This document shows positions 1-6,933 of a stretch of DNA of 64,000 nt, one piece after another; position 1 is the stretch's first letter, and each line of letters starts with the position of its first letter. The notes under the pieces are model-generated. The model was not told the origin of the DNA and searched no databases. It worked only from the letters and a program-made list of their open reading frames with translations. A program made the position numbers and the translations under genes. This stretch comes from Faecalicatena fissicatena (GTDB lineage: Bacteria; Bacillota; Clostridia; Lachnospirales; Lachnospiraceae): the NCBI GenBank assembly GCA_001028025.1, contig LDAQ01000017.1:1-64000 (forward strand), given 5' to 3'.

Positions 1-160
1 GCGGCAGTTAGAGGAAAGCCGTGAAATCAGTCAGAAAAAATCTGCTTCCGAAGCAGATTTTTAGAACGCCTGAGGCGTTTAATCATCAGATTAAACGGTG
101 AATGCGTTCGGTTCTGACTGATTTTGCGGATTTCCTCTTACTGCCGCTTAGCGCAGCGGC
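1..160 (-). repeat. Giant palindromic element copy 1 (cut by window edge)
   Basis: Positions 1-36 pair with 112-147 in an inner stem with 34 of 36 positions pairable, two of them G-T wobbles. Inside are a plain hairpin (36-62) and a motif hairpin (64-109). Read on the minus strand, the motif hairpin shows ATTCA, a stem, the loop CTGATG, a stem and CTCAG. A T-T mismatch at 9/139 is an A-A mismatch on the minus (sense) strand. The outer arm continues leftward beyond the window; its 3' partner probably runs past 160. The minus strand shares long stretches with copy 3, including CCGCTG, GCTAAGC, GCAGTAAGAGG and GCAAAATCAG. It lies downstream of the TauE-like gene in the same orientation. Function unknown. 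Confidence 0.85.
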
Positions 161-258
161 TGTATTTCCAACAGGACAGGTGCTTTTCACAGTCCGTCCC
201 GGCTCACGGTAAGCGCCCCCTTCGTCCGCTCCCGAGGCTAAAGCTCATGAGCTAAAAC

Positions 259-1134
259 TTATGCAGCATTTTTTACGGCGTCCCTGAAAAACATGACAGC
301 CGTATACAGCATCACTACTATAATAATCCATGTCAGGACCTCCAGCGGAAGTGACCGTACAATGTAGAATGCAATGAATATTCCCACCGCACCTCCGATG
401 GTCAGCCAGGCAGCTGCAGCCCTGTCGTAATTACTTTTCTTAATGAATGCAAATCCACAGGACGGCATCAGAAATGCACAGGATCCGAACATTACCGGAA
501 ATGCAATTTTTACATTCAGACCCAGGGCGCTGCACAGGGCAATACAGGGAGTGTAGAGCCCTACTCCGATTGTCATAAGCGCTCCCAGAAGGAAGTTCAC
601 GCCGACTGCCACAATCAGCTTCCAGCCGATCAGCCCTGTTGCTGTACCTGCGATCCCAAAAGGTCCGATCTCCATCAGACGGCATCCCATCATAATTGCC
701 AAAAATACCAGCGCCCCGCCCAAAGCATACCGTACCACCCTGACCGGCCATTTTGATACAATACTGGCTCCGATTAACGAACCTATAATTGCCCCCACAA
801 TCATAGATACCAGTGTCAGCGGCGCAACCTCGACCAGACCGAGGAACAATAGAAACTCCGTCATGACCGGGATGCAGTCCCCAACATTCAGTGTCCCGGG
901 CATAATTTTATCAGAGCTGGATTTTGTCAGTTTAAAAGCCGCCTGCGTGGTCGCAAAACTTCCGATGCCTAGAGTGTCAAAAAAATTCGTGATGACACCG
1001 ATCACAAACAGGGTGACATGCTTCCGCCCCTTAAAGTCCTCCTTGTGATTCATACAGTCCTTCACAAATACCACTGCAAACACAAGCGCATAGGCTACAA
1101 TCGCCACCCTTAAAATTGTTGTTACATAATTCAC
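259..1134 (-). CDS. TauE/SafE family membrane exporter
   Basis: Predicted inner-membrane protein of 291 residues belonging to the sulfite/organosulfonate exporter family TauE/SafE. It has about eight hydrophobic segments and the family's glycine-rich N-terminal part (GVITNFFDTLGIGSFATTQA), repeated in weaker form in the second half. The longest frame begins at 1206 with a polar extension. I chose the GTG at 1134 because GGAG sits about eight bases upstream and the protein then begins directly at the first membrane helix. Members move small anions or sulfur compounds, and the substrate cannot be told from sequence. It is transcribed alone, away from the nitroreductase. Confidence 0.85.
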   Translation of the reverse strand: MNYVTTILRVAIVAYALVFAVVFVKDCMNHKEDFKGRKHVTLFVIGVITNFFDTLGIGSFATTQAAFKLTKSSSDKIMPGTLNVGDCIPVMTEFLLFLGLVEVAPLTLVSMIVGAIIGSLIGASIVSKWPVRVVRYALGGALVFLAIMMGCRLMEIGPFGIAGTATGLIGWKLIVAVGVNFLLGALMTIGVGLYTPCIALCSALGLNVKIAFPVMFGSCAFLMPSCGFAFIKKSNYDRAAAAWLTIGGAVGIFIAFYIVRSLPLEVLTWIIIVVMLYTAVMFFRDAVKNAA

Positions 1135-1574
1135 GATGTATTCTCCTCTCTTTTCTCTTGTAAACATGCCATTTGAGCTGGATTTATTAGAATAAAGCCT
1201 ATACATTCTTCCAATAAAGTTTTATCTGCTTATTATGAATTTATCTTCCCAAAATAATGTCAACATTTTTTCTATAATTTACACATTTAGTATGTCTCAA
1301 AACCCATCAAATTAAATCTATTTCCTGTGATTATAATTTCCATATATATGTATTTCTGTGCTATAATTTTTTTATACTCAGGGGATGTTCTTTTGCAGAT
1401 AAGCCGGACGTCCACACCCCGGATTTTATGAAATATTTCCAGGTTTACAAAGTATCTGATTATAGCGAAGCGATAGCAATTTCCTGATAATCTAATTCAA
1501 ATTTGCCCGCAGATCCAAAACAAGCCTATAAGGCTAAAATATTTTCAGATTAAAAAAAGAAAAGAGGTATGATT
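1135..1574. other. Divergent intergenic region
   Basis: This 440-base gap separates the divergent TauE-like and nitroreductase genes. It is AT-rich and holds a plus-strand TATAAT at 1362-1367 without a good -35. A leader follows with short dyads (for example GATTAT...ATAATC around 1457-1494). I recognise no riboswitch or small gene in it. Confidence 0.4.
1257..1262 (-). promoter_or_regulatory. Possible -35 of the TauE-like gene
   Basis: The minus strand reads TTGACA here, about 120 bases upstream of the GTG start. The matching -10 is poor (around CATAAT with a 19-20 base spacer), so this is tentative. Confidence 0.3.
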
Positions 1575-2102
1575 ATGAACGTTACCGAAGCAATCCAATC
1601 CCGCAGAAGCATAAGGAAATTCAAGGACACCCCGGTCCCGGAAGACCTTCTCCGAAGACTTGCCGATGCCGGAAGACTTGCGCCCAGCGCCAGCAATCTC
1701 CAGGCATGGCATTTTATCTTCGTCACAGACCCCAAACTCGTCGCCAAAGTCGACCTGTTCAGCCCCGGACTCAGCGGCCATCCCCCCGTCATCCTGGTAA
1801 TCTGTTCCGACATGGAATACGCCCTCGAGCACGGTTCTCGCAATTCTGAAATATACGGCTGTATGATGGATGCCTCCATGGCAGCCGAAAACATCATGCT
1901 CTCTGCCCTAGAAGAAGGCCTCGGCACCTGTGCCATCAAGTCCTACACCGATGCCGCCATACGCAAGCTTCTCCGTCTCCCCAATACATACCGCATAGAA
2001 ATGCTGATGTCCATAGGTTACCCCGAGGGGGCCCCCAGAGACCCCAGAAGAATCCGCCTCGAACAAATCATACACTTCAATCAATGGGAGGAAGAAAAAT
2101 GA
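1575..2102 (+). CDS. Nitroreductase family protein
   Basis: Flavin-dependent NAD(P)H oxidoreductase of the nitroreductase fold, 175 residues. The N-terminus has the family hallmark SRRSIRKF, which contacts FMN phosphate. The middle (LAPSASNLQAWHF) is the second FMN-binding stretch, and the end has IGYPEGAP. The ATG at 1569 abuts the ribosome site AAGAGGT, so the second ATG at 1575, six bases away, is the likelier start. The stop overlaps the next start (ATGA), so the two are translationally coupled. The physiological substrate is unknown. The gene looks more GC-rich and C-ending in codon use than its neighbours. Confidence 0.9.
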   Translation: MNVTEAIQSRRSIRKFKDTPVPEDLLRRLADAGRLAPSASNLQAWHFIFVTDPKLVAKVDLFSPGLSGHPPVILVICSDMEYALEHGSRNSEIYGCMMDASMAAENIMLSALEEGLGTCAIKSYTDAAIRKLLRLPNTYRIEMLMSIGYPEGAPRDPRRIRLEQIIHFNQWEEEK

Positions 2103-2371
2103 AAAACAAAGAAGCCAGTCTCGAACTCTTAATCTACATGATCACCAGTGCCGCCGGCCTCGCAAACGAGCCCCGCATCTACGGCCCCCTCAGACTAATA
2201 GAGGCCTCCCAGCGCCTCTGCCAGCTTCTCCTCGAAGAGTCCCCCGAAAATCAGGACCTCAAAGACCTCATCACACTAATAGAAGAAGGCAAACACAAAT
2301 GCACCTCCGACGAGCCCGCCTTCTACCAAATGCTCCAGGACTCCGCCGCCAAACTGGTAGACCTAATATAA
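2099..2371 (+). CDS. Small helical protein, possibly DUF6092
   Basis: A 90-residue, mostly helical, soluble protein starting MKNKEASLELL, coupled to the nitroreductase by an ATGA overlap and preceded by GGGAGGAAG. It has no membrane segment, cysteine pair or catalytic motif that I can name. From memory it resembles DUF6092 proteins, which often follow nitroreductases, but I cannot confirm this. It has the same GC-rich, C-ending codon use as the upstream gene, which suggests the pair moved together. Confidence 0.75.
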   Translation: MKNKEASLELLIYMITSAAGLANEPRIYGPLRLIEASQRLCQLLLEESPENQDLKDLITLIEEGKHKCTSDEPAFYQMLQDSAAKLVDLI

Positions 2372-2436
2372 TGATACTCTCCCACCCTGCCCACTCCATC
2401 CGCCTCTCCCGCCCACCCGGCCGGAAGGCGCCCCTC

Positions 2437-2886
2437 CTACTCCAAAAACTCCTTCAGCTCTGCCATAAAGGTATTTACGTCTTTAAATTCCCGGTACACA
2501 GAAGCAAACCTTACATAAGCAACCGGATCCAGTGCCCTCAGCTTGTCCATCACGATCTCCCCGATCAGGCTGCTTGGAATTTCTTTTTCTTCACGGTTGA
2601 AAATCTCCAGTTCAACTGCATCTATCGTCCGCTGAATCTCCGATGCAGGAACGGGCCTCTTATAGCAGGCGCTTAAAACGCCCTGCTCAATCTTGGCGCG
2701 GTCATATTGTTCTCTGTTGTTGTCTTTCTTGATGACGATCAGCGGAATGGTTTCAACTTTTTCATAGGTTGTGAAACGTTTTCCACACTCATCGCAGGAA
2801 CGCCTTCTGCGTATGGAATTATTATCTTCCGCTGGTCTTGAGTCAATTACTCTTGTATCAGGATTTCCACAATAAGGACATTTCAT
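2437..2886 (-). CDS. nrdR: Transcriptional repressor NrdR
   Basis: Zinc-ribbon plus ATP-cone repressor of ribonucleotide reductase genes, 149 residues, the normal family length. The start MKCPYCGNPDTRVIDSR contains the first CxxC zinc pair. RRRRSCDECGKRFTTYE supplies the second pair, and the ATP-cone follows (VIKKDNNREQYDRAKIEQG). The longer frame start at 2931 would add a non-family extension, and GGAGG precedes the 2886 ATG. In the family, (d)ATP binding to the cone controls binding to NrdR boxes. No nrd gene or NrdR box was noticed in this window. Confidence 0.96.
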   Translation of the reverse strand: MKCPYCGNPDTRVIDSRPAEDNNSIRRRRSCDECGKRFTTYEKVETIPLIVIKKDNNREQYDRAKIEQGVLSACYKRPVPASEIQRTIDAVELEIFNREEKEIPSSLIGEIVMDKLRALDPVAYVRFASVYREFKDVNTFMAELKEFLE

Positions 2887-2934
2887 AATATATTCCGCCT
2901 TTCCTCCCATTTCTTCCCCCATTATACACAATAA

Positions 2935-3189
2935 CTAGAACTTTTGCAAAAACTTTTCTTCCTGTATTTCCACCAAAATAATATCGGGCCCGATCTTCTT
3001 GATACAGCGCCATGGAATGACGAATTCGCAGTCTGTTCCAAGGAAACCGCAGATTTTCCCCGGCCCCGGAATGATGATGGCTTCCACCCTGCCTTCTTTG
3101 ATGTCAATATCTACATCCACAACGCATCCAAGCCTTTTGCAGTCACATACATTAATAACTTCCTTCTCCCGCAATTCACATAATCTCAT
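2935..3189 (-). CDS. YlmC/YmxH family sporulation protein (PRC-barrel)
   Basis: A small soluble protein of 84 residues with the PRC-barrel pattern of YlmC/YmxH proteins: MRLCELREKEVINV, CDCKRLGCVVDVDID, then IPGPGKICGFLG. Such proteins occur in spore-forming Firmicutes and their role is poorly defined. The start at 3189 follows GGTGAG; the longer frame lacks a good site. It lies just upstream of nrdR on the same strand, so the two are likely co-transcribed. The pairing with nrdR is common in Clostridia. Confidence 0.88.
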   Translation of the reverse strand: MRLCELREKEVINVCDCKRLGCVVDVDIDIKEGRVEAIIIPGPGKICGFLGTDCEFVIPWRCIKKIGPDIILVEIQEEKFLQKF

Positions 3190-3201
3190 AATCTCACCAC
3201 A

Positions 3202-3256
3202 CCAAAAATGCCCGCATATAGCAGCAGCTTCTCTCACTGTTACTATATGCGGGCAT
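3202..3256 (-). terminator. Intrinsic terminator after the ABC permease
   Basis: Arms 3208-3221 and 3243-3256 pair perfectly over 14 bases. On the minus strand the hairpin is followed by a short T-rich run (ATTTTTGG). It ends the NatAB-like operon, and its tail runs into the YlmC ribosome-site region. Confidence 0.75.
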
Positions 3257-3269
3257 CCAATAATGCGTG

Positions 3270-4472
3270 TTAAATTGCCATTACCTTTTCACTCTCAAAT
3301 GCTTTTGCGATCACACCGATTAATACGGCTCCCAGTACAAGCGTAACCCCCAGCGTGATTCCGTACTGCATCATGGTCACTTCCTGGGTCAGGATCCCCT
3401 GCAGAGTCAGCGAAGTATTATAAATAGGCACTGCATAGAACCATTCGTGAGGGGTCTTTGTGGTGAACATTGTAGTGATCCCCAACACCAGTACCAGCAT
3501 GTAAACCGGCATCACATAAGAATTTGCCTCCTTTACGGTCTTTGCAAATACGGACACCAGAACAATAATTGCCGAATACAGGAATGCGATTGCCACAAGC
3601 AAAGCCGCCATCATGGCTATCTGTCTTGAATTCAGCGAAAGATCCAGCCCCATATCTCCGCCCATTCCGCTCATCATCTGCGGCATGAAGGCCACCATAG
3701 CCCCCACATATACGACAGAAGATACTCCTGAGATAATCATCAACGAAAACACTTTTCCCAGTACAATCGAACTTCTCTTGATCGGAGAAACCAGAAGGCT
3801 TGCCATCGTGCCCCTCTCTTTTTCTCCTGCTACCATGTCTGTTCCGATTCCCATTGCTCCTGCAAATAAAAGAATGGTTACAAAATAAGGAAGCATCATA
3901 CCCAGTACTTTGCCGCTGGCTTTTTCCTCGTCCTGGATTACCATATCAGGGTTATCTGAATTCACTGTAAATACGGTCAGTCCTTCCATATCCTCTACAC
4001 GGTCGGATAAAAGCAGCTGCCTGTATGCCTCCAGAACGCCATTCGACACTGTATCGTAAGCGGCGCGCGAATAGTCTTCAGAAGGGTTGTAATAAGTCTT
4101 AACCTGTGGAACTGGTGCTCCTGTCTGATAACCGGATACCTCATCTAAAAATCCTTCCGGAAATTCAATGAGCAGATCTGCTCCGCCATTTTTAATCATA
4201 TCTTCTGTCCCGGCTCTGTCGCTGACCGTATAAATATCACATTCTTTGTCAGCGGCCTTTAAAAAATCATCAAAACCTGCCGGCGCATTCTGAAGATATA
4301 TAATTGAATTGTGTGCCTCCACATCTTTCTGGGCACTGCTGCTCAGACTGCTGACCAGCGTCATAATTCCCACCATGATAATCACTGGAAGGAAAAAGAC
4401 TGAGAATATCATCTTCTTGTCCTTGAAAACTCTTGCCAGCTCTTTTCCACATATTTGCTTAATCCCGCTCAT
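3270..4472 (-). CDS. ABC-2 type exporter permease (NatB-like)
   Basis: Membrane subunit of a two-gene ABC exporter, 400 residues. One N-terminal helix near residues 20-42 precedes a large extracytoplasmic domain (about 45-200). A cluster of five to six C-terminal helices follows, with the family signature EKERGTMASLLVSPIKR between the first two. This layout matches the NatB/YhaP-type sodium or drug exporter permeases. The start at 4472 is preceded by GGGAGGAAAG and sits one base after the ATPase stop. The substrate is not inferable. Confidence 0.9.
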   Translation of the reverse strand: MSGIKQICGKELARVFKDKKMIFSVFFLPVIIMVGIMTLVSSLSSSAQKDVEAHNSIIYLQNAPAGFDDFLKAADKECDIYTVSDRAGTEDMIKNGGADLLIEFPEGFLDEVSGYQTGAPVPQVKTYYNPSEDYSRAAYDTVSNGVLEAYRQLLLSDRVEDMEGLTVFTVNSDNPDMVIQDEEKASGKVLGMMLPYFVTILLFAGAMGIGTDMVAGEKERGTMASLLVSPIKRSSIVLGKVFSLMIISGVSSVVYVGAMVAFMPQMMSGMGGDMGLDLSLNSRQIAMMAALLVAIAFLYSAIIVLVSVFAKTVKEANSYVMPVYMLVLVLGITTMFTTKTPHEWFYAVPIYNTSLTLQGILTQEVTMMQYGITLGVTLVLGAVLIGVIAKAFESEKVMAI

Positions 4473-4473
4473 C

Positions 4474-5247
4474 TTACTTTCCTCCCTTCTGAATTCTGTA
4501 AAGCTCGAAAAAGGCGTCTTCCAGATCTTCTGTGTTCGTGTCATGAAGAATCTGATCCAGACTTCCCTCCGCCACCTTGCAGCCATCTATAATAATTCCA
4601 ATTCTGTCACAGATTTTTTCAGCCTCTGACATGACGTGGGTGGAAATAATTACAAGCTTGCCTTCGTCTCTTAACTTTTTCAGATAATCGGTAACGCCGC
4701 GTGCTGTCACTACGTCCAGTCCGTTGGTCGGCTCGTCAAAGATAACGATATCCGGATCATGCACCAGACATACCGCAATTGCAGCTTTTTGAGCCATACC
4801 TGTAGACAGCTCTTTGATCTTTTTATGTGAAAAGTCTTTGATTCCAAAGTATGCAAACAGTTCTTCTTTTCTTGTTTTCAGCTTATCCTCCGGAATGTTA
4901 TGTAACCTTCCGAAGAAATCGAACATATAGTCCACCGAAAACTGGGGATCCAGCTTGATGTCTCCGGTCAGAAAGCCGATCTTTTCTCTTACTTTTTCCG
5001 GCTCCTGCTGTACTTCATGACCAGATACGAATATCTCCCCTTTTGTCGGCTTGATAATCGTGGAAATACACCGCAGCGTGGTTGTCTTTCCAGCGCCGTT
5101 CGGCCCCAGCAGTCCGTATATCTCTCCCTGTTTTGCCGCAAGACTCAGGTCATTCACCGCAGTCTTTATGGGATCTGTGGTCTTGGATTCCTTCATTTGC
5201 TTTTTATTAAGTTTATAAATCTTAGTCAGGTTTTTGATCTCTATCAT
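4474..5247 (-). CDS. ABC transporter ATPase (NatA-like)
   Basis: ATP-binding subunit of 257 residues partnering the ABC-2 permease that follows. It has Walker A GPNGAGKTT, signature ELSTGMAQKAAIA (a variant of LSGGQ), Walker B IVIFDEPTNGLD and the H-loop STHVMSEAE. I chose the ATG at 5247, five bases after AGGAGGGA, over the in-frame ATG at 5262. It is driven by a strong promoter with an overlapping dyad (5264-5313). Confidence 0.93.
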   Translation of the reverse strand: MIEIKNLTKIYKLNKKQMKESKTTDPIKTAVNDLSLAAKQGEIYGLLGPNGAGKTTTLRCISTIIKPTKGEIFVSGHEVQQEPEKVREKIGFLTGDIKLDPQFSVDYMFDFFGRLHNIPEDKLKTRKEELFAYFGIKDFSHKKIKELSTGMAQKAAIAVCLVHDPDIVIFDEPTNGLDVVTARGVTDYLKKLRDEGKLVIISTHVMSEAEKICDRIGIIIDGCKVAEGSLDQILHDTNTEDLEDAFFELYRIQKGGK

Positions 5248-5263
5248 GATCTCCCTCCTCATT

Positions 5264-5313
5264 CTGTACTATTGTGTTAGTACAACTATATATCCTTGTT
5301 ATAGATTTGTCAA
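5264..5313 (-). promoter_or_regulatory. Promoter and dyad operator of the NatAB-like operon
   Basis: On the minus strand TTGACA (5308-5313), a 17-base spacer and TATAGT (5285-5290) form a near-consensus promoter. A dyad at 5264-5285, TTGTACTA-N6-TAGTACAG, touches the -10 and covers the transcription start. The same design occurs at 12236-12257 before the MacAB-like operon. It resembles operators of YtrA-type GntR regulators of ABC exporters; no such regulator gene lies in this window. Confidence 0.8.
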
Positions 5314-5406
5314 TAAGAATATTTTTCCTTTCATAGCCTTTCAATCTCCCCTTAAATAGACTACAATATAAAAAATAGTAAGGCTCGAAAATAAGGAGGA
5401 TTATCT

Positions 5407-5781
5407 ATGAAAGAAACAATATTGCTTTTTCACATTCCCGATAAAGAAAAGCTTTTAAAAATTGAAATGGCGCTCTTCCCACTCCATGTCCGCCTGAAAC
5501 ATGTGAAAGAGGAAGAATATCACCAGCCCCTCGGCGTGCTGGCGGGCATAAAAGACGCCGTTCCTGCCGAAGGTACCTATACAGGAAGTGCCCTGCCCGA
5601 TACGATGGTCGTCTTTGCCTTCTTTGATGACAACCGTCTGAACCAGGCACTTGCCGCGTTGAAAAAAAGTGGGGCCGGCCCGCTGCCCTATAAAGCAGTC
5701 CTGACTCCAACCAACCAGTTCTGGACTGCCCACGAGTGCTTTACAGAACTGAAACGTGAACATGAGGCTATGACTCCTTAA
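5407..5781 (+). CDS. DUF3783-like protein
   Basis: A soluble protein of 124 residues with an alternating beta/alpha pattern and a C-terminal segment (LTPTNQFWTAHECFTELKREH) that matches my memory of the DUF3783 family. No catalytic motif is visible. A clean ribosome site (AAGGAGG) lies eight bases upstream. A weak TACAAT at 5362-5367 may be its -10. It is a single gene converging on the membrane-protein cassette. Confidence 0.75.
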   Translation: MKETILLFHIPDKEKLLKIEMALFPLHVRLKHVKEEEYHQPLGVLAGIKDAVPAEGTYTGSALPDTMVVFAFFDDNRLNQALAALKKSGAGPLPYKAVLTPTNQFWTAHECFTELKREHEAMTP

Positions 5782-5785
5782 CGGA

Positions 5786-6265
5786 TCATAGCTTCTTTTC
5801 ATAATATTTCTTCACAATTACTGTGACAAGAAAATACAGCATCAATATTCCCCATGCCGTCCAGAATACTGCAAAGTTAAAAAATCCGGAAATTAAGAGG
5901 ACAACATAGCAGACTCCCATAACAATTAACCCCGTCCAGTAGGATGTTTTTTCCACAATCATTTTATTTCTCTCATCTGATATTTTTAGCCGTTCCTCGC
6001 GCAGAAGCTTTTCATTTTTCAAAAGCTTTTTTGACTTAAAGATCTCCTTCACCGCAAATATTAGTACGGCTACGCCGGTTCCTGTAAAGACTCCGCATAA
6101 AAAGCCTTCCTGATATTCTCCGCCTCTGAGCATCATCACAATTGCCACAGCAATCGTAAGCACACCCACACCGCACATAAAAATATCGATCCTGATCCTG
6201 CCCTTTAATTTCTCCCTGTATTCCTCATCTGTCTTTGCTCCCTGACGCAGCGCTTTTATAAACAT
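5786..6265 (-). CDS. Four-helix membrane protein of an XRE cassette
   Basis: A 159-residue integral membrane protein. Two helices (about 28-48 and 55-76) are separated by a charged cytoplasmic stretch containing ISDERNKMIVEK from two more (about 107-126 and 130-151). That conserved SDERN-type linker is common in small Firmicute membrane proteins paired with XRE regulators (DUF2178-like, from memory). Its start overlaps the regulator's stop by ten bases, and GGAGG precedes it. Function unknown. Confidence 0.85.
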   Translation of the reverse strand: MFIKALRQGAKTDEEYREKLKGRIRIDIFMCGVGVLTIAVAIVMMLRGGEYQEGFLCGVFTGTGVAVLIFAVKEIFKSKKLLKNEKLLREERLKISDERNKMIVEKTSYWTGLIVMGVCYVVLLISGFFNFAVFWTAWGILMLYFLVTVIVKKYYEKKL

Positions 6266-6477
6266 ATATTTTCCTCCTCCAGATTAAAAATAAAAATATC
6301 CTCAATATTGACTCCAAAATACTGGGCAATCTTATGTGCCAGTATTAATGACGCATTATACCTGCCGTTCTCCAGAGAAATGATCGTCTGCCTGGTCACC
6401 TCGACTGCATCTGCAAGCTCACTCTGCGTAATTCTCCGTTCTTTCCTCAGCTGTTGAATTTTATTTTCCAAAAACAT
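6256..6477 (-). CDS. XRE-family helix-turn-helix regulator (YgzD-like)
   Basis: A stand-alone Cro/CI-type DNA-binding domain of 73 residues. The helix-turn-helix spans about residues 15-40 (ITQSELADAVEVTRQTIISLE), followed by the family's NGRYNASLILAHKIA and FGVNIEDIF. No sensor domain is attached. Such regulators usually repress their own operon, which here also encodes one small membrane protein upstream and one downstream. Repeated TTTACATT boxes in the promoter are candidate operators. Confidence 0.93.
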   Translation of the reverse strand: MFLENKIQQLRKERRITQSELADAVEVTRQTIISLENGRYNASLILAHKIAQYFGVNIEDIFIFNLEEENICL

Positions 6478-6502
6478 ACCCCATTTCTAATCACCATATT
6501 CA

Positions 6503-6718
6503 CTACTGTTTTCCTCCATAAAACATAGACCTCTTATACTCTTTTATTCTCTGGTAAGACTTTTCCGGCAGGATTCCGATCAGCATCAGACAGATCGCCA
6601 TCCCCAGAAGGAATCCCTTAACCAGTTCCGGTGCATTCGTAAACTGCTGAAGTAACAGAGCCAGTGCATTAAACGCCAGACCAAACTTTAATTCTTTCCT
6701 CATGTCACCATTCCTCAT
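6503..6718 (-). CDS. Small membrane protein, first gene of the XRE cassette
   Basis: A 71-residue protein with two hydrophobic stretches (about residues 12-26 and 35-52) and a basic C-terminus. I chose the ATG at 6718 because it is ten bases after AAGGAG; the longer frame from 6745 overlaps that site. It is the first gene of a three-gene operon with the XRE regulator and a four-helix membrane protein. Function not recognised. Confidence 0.75.
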   Translation of the reverse strand: MRNGDMRKELKFGLAFNALALLLQQFTNAPELVKGFLLGMAICLMLIGILPEKSYQRIKEYKRSMFYGGKQ

Positions 6719-6772
6719 AATCACCACACTCCTTTGCCCCTGCATAAAATGTATAGTTTATTTTACATTTCG

Positions 6773-6815
6773 AGTATAGTACGCTTTACATTAAATGTCA
6801 AGCACATTTTACATT
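6773..6815 (-). promoter_or_regulatory. Promoter and TTTACATT boxes of the XRE cassette
   Basis: The minus strand has a perfect TTGACA (6796-6801), a 17-base spacer and TATACT (6773-6778). The box TTTACATT, or its complement, occurs three times in about 50 bases, and one copy overlaps the -35 as the dyad ACATTTAATGT. This fits autoregulation by the XRE protein encoded downstream. Confidence 0.8.
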
Positions 6816-6842
6816 CTTCAAAGGGGTCTGACCCCTTTGAAG
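6816..6842. repeat. 27-base palindrome, copy 1
   Basis: Perfect dyad with arms CTTCAAAGGGGTC and complement around the centre. Its core, CAAAGGGGTCTGACCCCTTTG, is identical to the centre of the palindrome at 37162-37188. No T-run follows on either strand, so it is not an obvious terminator. GGGGTCTGACCCC-type dyads recur in many bacterial genomes as small dispersed repeats. Confidence 0.8.
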
Positions 6843-6849
6843 TACACAA

Positions 6850-6890
6850 ACAAGGGCCTGCAAGTTTTTTGTTTCTTGCAAGCCCTTTTT
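6850..6890 (-). terminator. Terminator after the beta-helix lipoprotein
   Basis: GGGCCTGCAAG pairs with CTTGCAAGCCC around a short T-rich loop. The plus strand has a strong T-run after the stem; the minus strand has TTGTTTG. It probably ends the lipoprotein transcript and may also work on the other strand. Confidence 0.65.
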
Positions 6891-6933
6891 CTTTACTCCT
6901 GTATTTAACTTCTTATGCGAAACATTTTCCTGA

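Noticed and set aside
1380..1568. Riboswitch upstream of the nitroreductase
   Set aside because: Short dyads are present, but no FMN, SAM, T-box or other known aptamer signature could be traced.
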